Shown here: positions 1-8,567 of the stretch, one piece after another
How the letters are laid out: each line of letters opens with the position of its first letter
Position numbering within the stretch: position 1 is the stretch's first letter
From: Desulforapulum sp034007745
GTDB taxonomy: Bacteria > Desulfobacterota > Desulfobacteria > Desulfobacterales > Desulfobacteraceae
Assembly (NCBI GenBank): GCA_034007745.1
Contig: JAVEQI010000017.1
Span: 1 to 61,298 of the forward strand
Direction: 5' to 3'
DNA: 61,298 nt
Translations under genes and position numbers: made by a program
The notes under the pieces: generated by a model
Told to the model about the DNA's origin: nothing
The model's input: only the letters and a program-made list of their open reading frames with translations
Database searches by the model: none

Positions 1-1209
1 CCATTGTTCTATCAGTTTGTAGATTTTTGTTTTTATTTCCTGGAAATTTTGGCAGTCTGCAGAAAGAAAGCCGTTTTGCTCGAGCATATGTTGAAGTTCG
101 GAACCTGGATGGGTTAAGCCCAGGACAGGTCGCTTGACCAGCATGTAGTCATACAGCTTTGACGGAATATATTCATTGCATAGAACAACATCATCGCCAT
201 GGACAAGCAGCAGCACATCCATTTTTTTCATAGCTTCGAGTACCTGTTCTCTTCCCGTTTTTCCGGTGACGGGATCATGTTCAAGCCTGCCATGCACGGT
301 TACGATTTCGTTCATGGAATATTGGGCGAGTGCCTTACTGGTTATTGGGTCAAGTTTTGTTCCATATATGTCAATGGCAATCTGTTGTGACAACTCAGGG
401 TGTTCTTGGAACAGGGTATGGAAGGCCTTAAAAATATCCTTTAGGTTTCGTCTGGATGCCAGGGAACCAAAATAACCAAAATGGATTTTTTCTTGCTGCT
501 CATAGTGTTGACTCCAGTTTTCAAAAGGGGATGCACCGGGACGAATAATGACCCATTTGTCTGTGAAGCCGGGGTTTCTTTTCTGGGCATTGTCCCCGGC
601 ATTTTTGGTAAAGTATATTATCTTGCTGGCATTCTTGAATATTAATTTTTCAAGATGTTTGTGAAAAAAATATTTGTGCCATTTTTCTTTTTCATTGTCA
701 TAAATCAGCGGATCATGGAGCTCGGCAATCCAGGGCAGTTTAAAGATCTTACTCAGGATATAGCCAGCATAATGGGTTGAAGAAGGTCCTGCTGTTGAGT
801 ATATCAGTTCCGGACGATGTTTTGGAACTATGAACAGTCCCCGCAGCGAGGCAGATAAAAACCATGACCAATGGCTGTCTAATTGAATTACGGATTTTTC
901 TATTAGAAAGAAGGGTAATATAAATATCGTCACCAGCAGTTTTGCAACTTTACTGGAAAGGGTGTTTTGGAGACGTTTGCTTCCCACATGACGTAGCTCA
1001 AATTTTATGCCCGACGGGGCCGGTGAAAAAATTTGATAGTGGGGGAATTTCTCTTCTTTCCGTCCTGTTGGTGCACTCATTACAATGGGAAGAACACCTT
1101 GATCCAGAAGAAAGGGGATGCGGTCTGTTATGGTCTGGCTTGCAGCTCTGCCATCCATATTGTAGCAGTGTGCAAGGATTAACCATTTTTTTTGCGTTGA
1201 TGATTTCAT
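1..1209 (-). CDS. Glycosyltransferase, GT4-like (3' end outside window)
   Basis: The frame is open from an ATG at 1209 to the left edge (403 codons, no stop), so the C-terminus is missing. The ATG overlaps the kdsB stop as ATGA, which suggests translational coupling. The C-terminal half has a GT-B, family-4-like look: a GYFGSLASRRN segment opens the nucleotide-sugar-binding domain, and a KLYDYMLVKRPVLGL segment resembles the conserved E/K-rich donor-binding loop. No signal peptide is obvious, so a cytoplasmic or membrane-associated enzyme is likely. Position after the Kdo8N genes suggests a role in LPS or another surface polysaccharide; donor and acceptor cannot be told. Codon use is more AT-rich than in the housekeeping genes downstream, as is common in polysaccharide loci. 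Confidence 0.8.
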   Translation of the reverse strand, partial: MKSSTQKKWLILAHCYNMDGRAASQTITDRIPFLLDQGVLPIVMSAPTGRKEEKFPHYQIFSPAPSGIKFELRHVGSKRLQNTLSSKVAKLLVTIFILPFFLIEKSVIQLDSHWSWFLSASLRGLFIVPKHRPELIYSTAGPSSTHYAGYILSKIFKLPWIAELHDPLIYDNEKEKWHKYFFHKHLEKLIFKNASKIIYFTKNAGDNAQKRNPGFTDKWVIIRPGASPFENWSQHYEQQEKIHFGYFGSLASRRNLKDIFKAFHTLFQEHPELSQQIAIDIYGTKLDPITSKALAQYSMNEIVTVHGRLEHDPVTGKTGREQVLEAMKKMDVLLLVHGDDVVLCNEYIPSKLYDYMLVKRPVLGLTHPGSELQHMLEQNGFLSADCQNFQEIKTKIYKLIEQW

Positions 1210-1937
1210 CGGGCGATAATCCTTTCAATCCTTTCTATGTCTTCGGGAAGATCCACCTCGGGAGAATCGTGCTCAGTAACCACCACCTTGATTCTGTAGC
1301 CATGCTCCAAAACCCTTAGCTGTTCAAGTTTTTCTATATCTTCAAGTTCTGAAACAGGAAGGGCAGAAATGGTGTCAAGGAATCCTTTTGCGTAGGCGTA
1401 AAACCCCAGGTGTTTGTATGTGGGGACCTCTTTTTCCCCGTCCCTGGGATAGGGGATTTGAGACCTTGAAAAGTAAAGGGCAAACCCCTTTCGGTCAAAG
1501 CACACCTTCACATCCTTGGGGTCTGTCAGCTCCCGCTGGTCTGTGATTTGATATGCCAGGGTAGACATCTGAAGGCCTGGATCATGGGTAAACGGGGCCA
1601 GAAGTTCATCAAGGCATGCGGGATTGAAAATGGGTTGATCACCCTGGACATTGACCACAATGTCGTCGGGTGACAGTCCCAGGATCTCGGCCGCATTTGC
1701 CACCCGGTCAGTGCCGGATTTTAGTCTGTCCGAGGTCATGACCACCTCACCGCCAAAGGCTTTTACAGCCGCTTCGATTCGAAGGTCATCGGTTGCCACA
1801 ACGACCTTTGTAATATTTATTGCTTTTTCCGTCTGCTCATAGACCCTCTGGATCATGGACTTGCCTGCCAGAAGGGCCAGGGGTTTTCCTTCAAATCTGG
1901 ATGATCCAAATCTGGATGGTATTATGGCTGTGCTCAT
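1206..1937 (-). CDS. kdsB: CMP-Kdo / CMP-Kdo8N synthetase (octulosonate cytidylyltransferase)
   Basis: This 243-residue cytidylyltransferase transfers CMP from CTP to an octulosonate so it can be added to lipid A. The N-terminal IIPSRFGSSRFEGKPL matches the KdsB nucleotide-binding signature, SGTDR lies at 74-78 and the NVQGDQP metal/CTP motif at 96-102. The frame extends upstream to 2015, but family homology begins only at MSTAIIPSRFG, so 1937 is chosen as the start. It is third in a minus-strand order kdnA-kdnB-kdsB. By analogy with the characterised Shewanella set, its substrate may be 8-amino-3,8-dideoxy-octulosonate rather than plain Kdo. The 166-bp gap to kdnB leaves room for separate expression. 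Family assignment is firm; substrate is inferred from neighbours. Confidence 0.93.
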   Translation of the reverse strand: MSTAIIPSRFGSSRFEGKPLALLAGKSMIQRVYEQTEKAINITKVVVATDDLRIEAAVKAFGGEVVMTSDRLKSGTDRVANAAEILGLSPDDIVVNVQGDQPIFNPACLDELLAPFTHDPGLQMSTLAYQITDQRELTDPKDVKVCFDRKGFALYFSRSQIPYPRDGEKEVPTYKHLGFYAYAKGFLDTISALPVSELEDIEKLEQLRVLEHGYRIKVVVTEHDSPEVDLPEDIERIERIIAR

Positions 1938-2103
1938 ATGGAGATACTCTACCTTTTTTGTGAAACTCGTTCCGATCCGGCAGGCGGGCATTCGGTTTTG
2001 TTGGAGCTGCCACAAAGGGGCACCCGCAAGGGGAGCCCCTACACTGGACCCGGCTTGTTTATCGAGTTTTGTGTTTCATTGTGTCTGCCAGGACATCTGG
2101 GGG

Positions 2104-3177
2104 TTACATCCTTTTGAAAAGTGATCTTGCCTTGTCCCTTGTCATTATGGTTTCCCAGTCAGGGCCAAGGCAGTTTTCCCACAGGGGTGCAAGCCCCAGG
2201 GCCACGGTGATCATGGTCTCCATCTGCTCATCGGTAAGATCTTTTGTAAGGTTTCTTGGGAGCTCGATCTTATGTCGTTCTGCCATCTGCCTGAATTCTT
2301 TAACCCCTTCAGGGTAGAATTCCTCGAGGTAGTCGAACACGATGGCGCAGCCGATGCCATGGTGGGTGCCAAGGATGTAGGATAGCCCGTAGGAGAGGGC
2401 GTGGCAGGCTCCTACCTGGGAATAGGCAATGCTCATTCCGCCGAAAAAAGAGGCCATCATGAGTTTGTCGTCCTTGTCTTGTGCAGTGTCGTCAAGGAAG
2501 ACCTCACGACACAGCTCCAGGGCTTTTTCTCCGTAGGATTTGGAGAACTGGTTGAGGTAAGTGCCCTCCAGGGATTCGACGCAGTGGATATAGCAGTCCA
2601 TGCCCGTGTAAAACCGCTGATTATGAGGGACATCCCGGATCAGCTCAGGGTCCAGGACCACCTGGTCAAACACCGTGTAGTCGGAGTTCATGCCAAGCTT
2701 TTTCTCAGGACCTGTGAGGACTGTAGTCCTTGACACCTCGGCTCCTGTGCCGGACAGGGTGGGGACGGCGGCATGGTAAACGGCAGGATTCTTGATCAGA
2801 TCCCAACCCTGGTACTCCTGGGAGGATCCCGGGTTGGTGAGCATCAGTGAAATAGCCTTGGCAAGATCCATGCTTGAGCCTCCGCCGATTCCGATTACGC
2901 CGGAGGGCAGGGTGGTTGAAAATGCCTTTACCTTTTCGGTCAAAAGATCCACGTAGGAGGTCTTGGGCTCATCGTCAACATTTACCCATAGAAGCATGTC
3001 TTTATCATGGAGGGGAATTCGTCGTTCAATCTCTTTGCCCTGGAACACATCGTCGGTGACAAAGACCATCCAGGAGTCTTTGGTGGTCCGTTTTGCTTCA
3101 AGGATTTCATCAAGCTGGTTAAAGCAGCCCCTGCCGAATATAACGTTGGATATCATCTTGAAATTTCTAAATGTCAT
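2104..3177 (-). CDS. kdnB: Kdo 8-oxidase, iron-containing alcohol dehydrogenase family (KdnB-like)
   Basis: A 357-residue group III alcohol dehydrogenase. GIGGGSSMDLAK (about 96-107) is the dinucleotide-binding signature, and the metal ligands can be placed at D194 and H198 (MDCYIHCVES), H259 (GACHALSY) and H272/H273 (GTHHG). Alone it would be only a generic Fe-ADH. Immediately downstream of a DegT-type aminotransferase and upstream of kdsB, it matches the order of the Shewanella KdnB/KdnA/KdsB system. There KdnB oxidises the C8 hydroxyl of Kdo to an aldehyde, which KdnA aminates. Role assigned by homology plus context; an unrelated alcohol dehydrogenase remains possible. Confidence 0.82.
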   Translation of the reverse strand: MTFRNFKMISNVIFGRGCFNQLDEILEAKRTTKDSWMVFVTDDVFQGKEIERRIPLHDKDMLLWVNVDDEPKTSYVDLLTEKVKAFSTTLPSGVIGIGGGSSMDLAKAISLMLTNPGSSQEYQGWDLIKNPAVYHAAVPTLSGTGAEVSRTTVLTGPEKKLGMNSDYTVFDQVVLDPELIRDVPHNQRFYTGMDCYIHCVESLEGTYLNQFSKSYGEKALELCREVFLDDTAQDKDDKLMMASFFGGMSIAYSQVGACHALSYGLSYILGTHHGIGCAIVFDYLEEFYPEGVKEFRQMAERHKIELPRNLTKDLTDEQMETMITVALGLAPLWENCLGPDWETIMTRDKARSLFKRM

Positions 3178-3224
3178 TTGTTTTTTTCCTTCTTTTTTAG
3201 AAACTCACCCCGATCAGGCGAGTA

Positions 3225-4415
3225 TTAATTCTGAATGATGTTTTTTATGGATTTGATCCGTTGGTCGATCTCCTGGTCAGTCCAGCCAAGCTTGATCTGC
3301 ATGGAGATGTTCCGTCCGATGATTCCATCGGACAGGGGTACTTGTACCTTTGAATAATCGGGCTTGTTTTCCAGGAGTTCCAGGGGCAGCTTTGCAGCAC
3401 CTGAAAGATTTTTCAAGTGATGCCAATGCCGGAGATAGTGCCAGTTGTTGTCAAAGTAATAGGCGCATCCGTCAACACCTGCGGCTCCCAGGGCTTTGCT
3501 TACACTCCTGGCCCTTGCCTCATCTTCCAGGAAAAACGACAAAAAGGTGGCTGAGTCTCCTGCTGGATCAGGGATTTCCCTGAAGGTTATGCCCGAAAGG
3601 GTTGCCATCTCCTCCTTAATTGTCTGCTTGTTTTTGCGCTGAATTTTGATGATCCTGTCAAGCTTGTTCAGCTGGGCAAGGCCAACAGCTGCGTTGAGCT
3701 CGCTGATCCTGAAGTTTGTTCCAAGGATGGGGTGGTCGTCGGCCCCACGGTCGCTGCCTCCAAGGTGATCGTGGCCGTGGTCCGCATATTGGTCGGCCCT
3801 TTGGTATAGCTCTTTCTGGTCGGTGATCACGCCGCCGCCCTCGCCGCAGGTAATGGTCTTTACTGAGTCAAACGAGAAACATCCCATGCTGCCGAATGTG
3901 CCAAGATGTCTGCCCTTGAATGAGCCGCCAAGGGCCTGGCATGCATCCTCTATTAATATCAGCCCTTTTGCGTCGCAGAACTCTTTGATCCTGTCGATCT
4001 TTGCCATGGCACCGCACATGTGAACCGGAACCACAGCCCTTGTCCTGTCGGTGAGAGCGGCATCAAGTTTGTCCGGGTCAAGGCACAGGGTCTCATCAAT
4101 TTCGGCAAATACAGGTACGGCACCGGCATTTATGATGGCTTCAAAGGTCGCTACAAAGGTGAAGGGAGGTATTATCACCTCGTCGCCTGCACCTATTCCA
4201 CAGCTTGCAAGGGCAATGGAAAGGGCCGCTGTGCCGCTTGAGCAGAGAAGGGCATGGGCTGAACCGGTTATCCCACAGAGTTTGTTTTCAAATTCCTTTG
4301 CCTTCCAATGGCCTTTTCTTGTCCCTTCAAATCCATACCTGAAAAGAACCCCGGTCTCAAGAACGTCCATAACCTCTTTTCTTTCTTCGTCTCCAAATAT
4401 TTCAAAACCTGGCAT
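3225..4415 (-). CDS. kdnA: Kdo8N aminotransferase, DegT/DnrJ/EryC1 family (KdnA-like)
   Basis: A 396-residue PLP-dependent sugar aminotransferase. The Schiff-base lysine is K186 in DSVKTITCGEGGG, and the PLP-N1 aspartate is D157 in IEDACQALGG. The active-site architecture is complete and length is normal. In the KdnA/KdnB pathway it would transaminate 8-oxo-Kdo to 8-amino-3,8-dideoxy-D-manno-octulosonate, with glutamate as the known donor in Shewanella. It is the first gene of the minus-strand kdn cluster, with a 47-bp gap to kdnB. A DegT enzyme for another amino sugar is the alternative, but the Fe-ADH and kdsB neighbours make Kdo8N the best explanation. Confidence 0.85.
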   Translation of the reverse strand: MPGFEIFGDEERKEVMDVLETGVLFRYGFEGTRKGHWKAKEFENKLCGITGSAHALLCSSGTAALSIALASCGIGAGDEVIIPPFTFVATFEAIINAGAVPVFAEIDETLCLDPDKLDAALTDRTRAVVPVHMCGAMAKIDRIKEFCDAKGLILIEDACQALGGSFKGRHLGTFGSMGCFSFDSVKTITCGEGGGVITDQKELYQRADQYADHGHDHLGGSDRGADDHPILGTNFRISELNAAVGLAQLNKLDRIIKIQRKNKQTIKEEMATLSGITFREIPDPAGDSATFLSFFLEDEARARSVSKALGAAGVDGCAYYFDNNWHYLRHWHHLKNLSGAAKLPLELLENKPDYSKVQVPLSDGIIGRNISMQIKLGWTDQEIDQRIKSIKNIIQN

Positions 4416-4758
4416 ATTGCCTCCTTATATGTTTTTTGCAAGGACAAACTGTAAAATAGTTTTCATGTAATAAGTTAACATTGGAACAATTACCACACTT
4501 GGTCATGTGCAGGCAAGATCGAGTTTTATAGGGTTGGGAAAAGGGGTGTGTGAAATAATGATTTGCAGATAAATAATTGAAATGATATGAAGTGTCAAGT
4601 CAATTGTAAGAATGGTATTGGCAATGCTTATTATTTGAGGATGGGTCAGACTTGTGTTAGAATCTTGCCTTGATTTATGCAGTTTTATAAGAAACAGCTT
4701 TTAGCTAATCGCTAACGGCTATCGTGTTTCATCGTTCGTTGTGACAGAATAATCTGTC
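4416..4758. other. Divergent intergenic region
   Basis: This 343-bp AT-rich stretch separates the kdn operon (leftward) from the epimerase gene (rightward) and must hold both promoters, though no convincing -35/-10 pair stands out. Its right half carries one copy of a dispersed intergenic repeat (4682-4744). No open frame of note. Confidence 0.6.
4682..4744 (-). repeat. Dispersed intergenic repeat, copy 1
   Basis: The core AACAGCTTTTAGCTAA, followed by CTAACGGCTATCGTGTTTC and TTCGTTGT, recurs in inverted orientation at 13471-13530 and partly at 11782-11830. All three copies lie between genes. Internal TTAGCTAA units make parts self-complementary. Confidence 0.65.
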
Positions 4759-5772
4759 ATGTGGGTTTATATGAAAAGAAAAACAATCCTGGTGACCGGG
4801 GCAGGGGGTTTTATTGGCAGCCATATGGTGGCTATGTTTCATAAAGACAGGGTCATTGCCTGTGGCCCTTCTTTTAAAAGCAGGATAGATCTGGGTCAGA
4901 ATCATGTCTGGGAACGCCTTGATATTACAAAAAAAGAAGATCTGAACAATCTTTTTAAGAAGTACAGGCCGGATGTGGTGATACATTGTGCTGGCATTGC
5001 ACATCAGAAAATGACTGCCATGTCGACAGCCGACTATTTTGGTATCAACAGCACAGCAACACAACGACTAGCTGAACATGCAATCTGCGCCAATCCGGAT
5101 GTTCACCTTATCTTTTTGTCATCCATCAGTGTATATGGCGAGAAGTATGGTCATAAAGTTGTTCAGGAAAGAGATGTCTGCCGTCCGTCCAGCGATTATG
5201 CAGACAGTAAGCTGGATGCTGAAAATAGATTGGTTAAATTATATACTAATGGACAGTTGAAAAAGCTGGATCTGTTGCGGCTGGCACCGGTGTATGACCG
5301 GAGCTGGAGCCTGAACATAGAAAAAAGAGTGTATGCCCCTAAAAAAATGTTTTTTTTACGGTTTGGCTCGGGCGAACAGCGCTTGTCCATGCTTTCCCGG
5401 CAAAACTTGGTAGAGTTTGTCCGCTTTCGGGTCAATACAGCCGGAACCACGGATGAGTTCTGTGAGTGGTTTAATGTGTGTGATGCCAGTCCCTATACCT
5501 TCAATGAAATTATCGCTATTTTTCAAAAATCTAAGTATCAGCCGAACCGGTTGTGTTTGAGAGTCCCCTTAAGCATTGTCAAGGGGATCGTTACTCTTGC
5601 CGAAAACATCCTGAATGTCAGATCCACCTGGTTAATTTCCTGTTATGACAAGCTTTCCAGCGATCTAATATTTGATAACAGAAAAATGCTGGGCACGGGA
5701 TTTGTTCCTGAGTATTCGCTGGCATCGGTTTTTGGTGTGGATGATTTTGATAAGGTTTTAGGTTCGTGCTAG
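4759..5772 (+). CDS. NAD-dependent epimerase/dehydratase (extended SDR)
   Basis: A 337-residue extended short-chain dehydrogenase. TGAGGFIG (13-20) is the Rossmann glycine motif, HCAG (76-79) is present, and the catalytic pair is Y147/K151 in YADSK with serines at 121-124. Such enzymes act on nucleotide-linked sugars; substrate-binding residues do not identify which. A second ATG at 4771 (residue 5) is an equally likely start, as neither has a strong ribosome binding site. Composition is AT-rich like the glycosyltransferase at the left edge, and the neighbours concern envelope sugars, so a polysaccharide role is likely. Confidence 0.8.
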   Translation: MWVYMKRKTILVTGAGGFIGSHMVAMFHKDRVIACGPSFKSRIDLGQNHVWERLDITKKEDLNNLFKKYRPDVVIHCAGIAHQKMTAMSTADYFGINSTATQRLAEHAICANPDVHLIFLSSISVYGEKYGHKVVQERDVCRPSSDYADSKLDAENRLVKLYTNGQLKKLDLLRLAPVYDRSWSLNIEKRVYAPKKMFFLRFGSGEQRLSMLSRQNLVEFVRFRVNTAGTTDEFCEWFNVCDASPYTFNEIIAIFQKSKYQPNRLCLRVPLSIVKGIVTLAENILNVRSTWLISCYDKLSSDLIFDNRKMLGTGFVPEYSLASVFGVDDFDKVLGSC

Positions 5773-5820
5773 TGCTTTATTCATATTTTATTGTGCCTCT
5801 CGTAAAATGAGGAGTATCCT

Positions 5821-7344
5821 ATGACCGAATACGTCGGCGCCGTTGACCAGGGAACCACAAGCACCCGGTTTATCATTTTTGATCACGATGGAGATATCGT
5901 TGGAAAGGATCAAAAGGAGCACCGGCAAATATTTGCAAAGCCAGGGTGGGTGGAGCATGACCCAATGGAGATCTGGGCGAACACCAGAGAGGTGATTCAG
6001 GGTGCCCTTAGGAAAACAGGTCTTCCAGGCAGCAGCATCAAGGCTGTTGGCATAGCCAACCAGCGGGAGACCGTTGTTGTGTGGGATCGAAACACAGGTC
6101 TGCCGTTCTTTAACGCAGTTGCTTGGCAGTGCGCAAGAACCGACGATATCTGCCGGGATCTCATCCGGGACGGGGCGGAAGAGGGGGGCCAGGACCGATT
6201 CAGGAAGACCACTGGACTTCCCATTGCAACCTATTTTTCCGGCCCCAAGATTCGCTGGATACTCGACAATGTGCCAGGGGCAAAAAAGGCGGCTTTGTCG
6301 GGGGATGCCATGTTCGGAACCATGGAGACCTGGGTCATATGGAACCTTACCGGAGGCGTTCATGGAGGAGCCCATGTAACGGATGTGACCAATGCCAGCC
6401 GAACCCTTCTCATGGACATCAATACCCTTGCCTGGGATCAAGAAATTCTTTCCATCCTTGATATTCCCCGATCAGGTCTTCCTGCTATTCGGCCTTCATC
6501 CGATTCTGAGTTTTATGGAAAAACAACCGCTGACGGCCCATTTAAGGCTCGGATTCCCGTGTGTGCGGCCCTTGGGGATCAGCAGGCCGCTTTGTTCGGC
6601 CAGACCTGCTTTGAGCCGGGGGAAGCTAAAAATACCTATGGAACAGGCTGTTTCCTTTTGTTGAATACTGGAAGTCGACCTGTCACCTCCGCCAACGGAC
6701 TGATCACAACCCCGGCGTACAAGCTTGGAAAAGAGCCTGTGGTGTATGCCCTGGAGGGTTCAATTGCCAATGCAGGTGCCCTTGTCCAGTGGGTCCGCGA
6801 TAATCTGAGGCTTATTCAGAGTGCGGACGAGATTGAGGCCCTTGCTTCCCTTGTGGAGGATAATGGGGATGTTTACTGTGTGCCTGCCTTTTCAGGGCTT
6901 TTTGCCCCATATTGGAGATCTGATGCCAGGGGTGTCATTGCCGGTCTTACCGGTTTTGCAAACCGTTCCCATATTGCCCGGGCCGTGCTCGAGGCAACGG
7001 CCTTTCAGACCCTTGACATTGTGAATGCCATGAATCTTGATTCAGGAGTTTTTTTGACAAACCTCAAGGTGGACGGAGGCATGGTGATGAATCGTCTTCT
7101 CATGCAGTTCCAGGCAGATCTTCTCAAGGTGGAGGTGATCGTTCCAAGAATAACCGAGATAACTGCCCTTGGGGCCGCCTATGCGGCCGGTCTTGCCGTG
7201 GGGTTCTGGTCCGGGACAGAGGAGCTCAAGGCCAAGTGGGCGATTGCGACCACCTTTCAACCGGCCATGGACGAGGCGCTGCACAAAAAAGGGTGTGCTG
7301 GCTGGAAAAAGGCCGTCCAGCGAACCCTGAACTGGGTTGATTGA
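5821..7344 (+). CDS. glpK: Glycerol kinase
   Basis: A 507-residue FGGY kinase that phosphorylates glycerol to sn-glycerol-3-phosphate. AVDQGTTSTR near the N-terminus is the phosphate-binding loop, GIANQRET follows, and ALGDQQAALFGQ plus NTYGTGCFLL are typical GlpK motifs in the C-terminal half. Length is as expected. A GAGGAG ribosome site precedes the ATG. No glpF or glpD is nearby; the gene stands alone and ends 8 bp from the convergent methyltransferase gene. Product may feed phospholipid synthesis or glycerol catabolism. Confidence 0.94.
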   Translation: MTEYVGAVDQGTTSTRFIIFDHDGDIVGKDQKEHRQIFAKPGWVEHDPMEIWANTREVIQGALRKTGLPGSSIKAVGIANQRETVVVWDRNTGLPFFNAVAWQCARTDDICRDLIRDGAEEGGQDRFRKTTGLPIATYFSGPKIRWILDNVPGAKKAALSGDAMFGTMETWVIWNLTGGVHGGAHVTDVTNASRTLLMDINTLAWDQEILSILDIPRSGLPAIRPSSDSEFYGKTTADGPFKARIPVCAALGDQQAALFGQTCFEPGEAKNTYGTGCFLLLNTGSRPVTSANGLITTPAYKLGKEPVVYALEGSIANAGALVQWVRDNLRLIQSADEIEALASLVEDNGDVYCVPAFSGLFAPYWRSDARGVIAGLTGFANRSHIARAVLEATAFQTLDIVNAMNLDSGVFLTNLKVDGGMVMNRLLMQFQADLLKVEVIVPRITEITALGAAYAAGLAVGFWSGTEELKAKWAIATTFQPAMDEALHKKGCAGWKKAVQRTLNWVD

Positions 7345-7352
7345 TCGCCTAT

Positions 7353-8567
7353 CTAATACATGTCATACCTTACAAGCCGTCCGTCAAGTCCGCCCGCCTT
7401 CAACGGTCTTTTCCAGGTGGCTTTGAGCCCCATGTGGCTCGCATAGATGGGATCGCCAAAGTAGATGTAGGCGGATGAACCCTTGCATTTCTGTTTTAGA
7501 AAATCTCCAAATTCCCTGTGGAACGCCTTGAGGTCACTCTCCTTTCCCATGCGGATGCCATAGGGGGGATTTGCGACAATGGTGGTGTCCTCTAAAATTT
7601 CGATATCCCTGAAGTCCTGTGTGAAAATTGGCACCTGGCCCCCGTGATGGATTCCCATGAGGTTTGTCCTTGCGGCATTTACCGATTCCGGGGCAATGTC
7701 ACTTCCTGCTATGAGTCCCTTTTCAATGGGGATGATTTTTGCGTCCGCCCCTTTTTTCACCTGATCCCAGAGCTCCGGGTTAAAATCTGGCAGGATTTCA
7801 AACCCGAAGCGTTGCCTGAAAATACCCGCAGGGATACGACACTGGTGCATCAGGGCCTCGCAGAGCAGGGTTCCTGAGCCGCACATGGGGTCGTAGAGGG
7901 GGCGTGTTCCGTCCCACTTTGAAAGGTTGATTATTGCTGCGGCAATGGTCTCCTGCATGGGAGCTGTAATTGATTCTTCCCTGTATCCCCGTCGGTGAAG
8001 GGCACCACCTGAGGCATCGATGCTGATGTCGGCAGTTTCCTTTCTGATGTGCAGGTTTATCATCACGTCCGGGTTAAGGGTATTTACATCCGGGCGTTTA
8101 CCAGTCCTTTCCCTGAAGTAGTCTGCAATGGCGTCCTTGAGCCTTAAGCCGGCGTACTGGGAGTGGGTGATTTCTTCGCTGTCCGACACGTTCGAGGTGA
8201 TGGCAAAGGTGCTTTTCTTCTTGAACAGGTTTTCCCATTTGATTTTTTTTGCCTCCCTGTAAAGAATGTCGGTATCCTTGCAGGTGAAGCTTGTCAGAGG
8301 TGCAAGAATCCGTGAAAAGAGCCTTGTCTGATAATTAATGCGGTAGAAAACATCCTTTTCAGCCTTAAAGAAGATGCCCCGGAAGGATGGGGTCACATCT
8401 AAGGCTCCAAGTTCTTTAAGTTCAACCTCCCCCTCTTTGATTAAATCGTTTGCGATTTGGGCAAAGAAGGTTGGGTCCTGCTGGTACTTGAATCCGGTGG
8501 CGTAGCGTTTGTGCTGACCTGGTCGTTTCCTGATAACGTTGCTTTTGATTGTCTTTATTGGTTCCAT
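7353..8567 (-). CDS. THUMP-domain class I rRNA methyltransferase (RlmL N-terminal type)
   Basis: A 404-residue protein with an N-terminal THUMP-like RNA-binding region (about 70-185) and a C-terminal UPF0020 methyltransferase domain. DPMCGSGT (226-233) binds S-adenosylmethionine, and NPPYG (333-337) is the catalytic motif of N-methylating enzymes. It matches the first half of E. coli RlmL, which makes m2G2445 in 23S rRNA; the RlmK half is absent, as is usual outside Gammaproteobacteria. It overlaps the start of the WaaA frame by 13 bp, so the two are probably cotranscribed. Exact target base is inferred. Confidence 0.87.
   Translation of the reverse strand: MEPIKTIKSNVIRKRPGQHKRYATGFKYQQDPTFFAQIANDLIKEGEVELKELGALDVTPSFRGIFFKAEKDVFYRINYQTRLFSRILAPLTSFTCKDTDILYREAKKIKWENLFKKKSTFAITSNVSDSEEITHSQYAGLRLKDAIADYFRERTGKRPDVNTLNPDVMINLHIRKETADISIDASGGALHRRGYREESITAPMQETIAAAIINLSKWDGTRPLYDPMCGSGTLLCEALMHQCRIPAGIFRQRFGFEILPDFNPELWDQVKKGADAKIIPIEKGLIAGSDIAPESVNAARTNLMGIHHGGQVPIFTQDFRDIEILEDTTIVANPPYGIRMGKESDLKAFHREFGDFLKQKCKGSSAYIYFGDPIYASHMGLKATWKRPLKAGGLDGRLVRYDMY

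Noticed and set aside
942..1319. 125-residue plus-strand frame
   Set aside because: Antisense to the glycosyltransferase and to the end of kdsB; no supporting motif.
5788..6441. 217-residue minus-strand frame
   Set aside because: Lies wholly opposite glpK with no family resemblance; a shadow of a strongly conserved gene.
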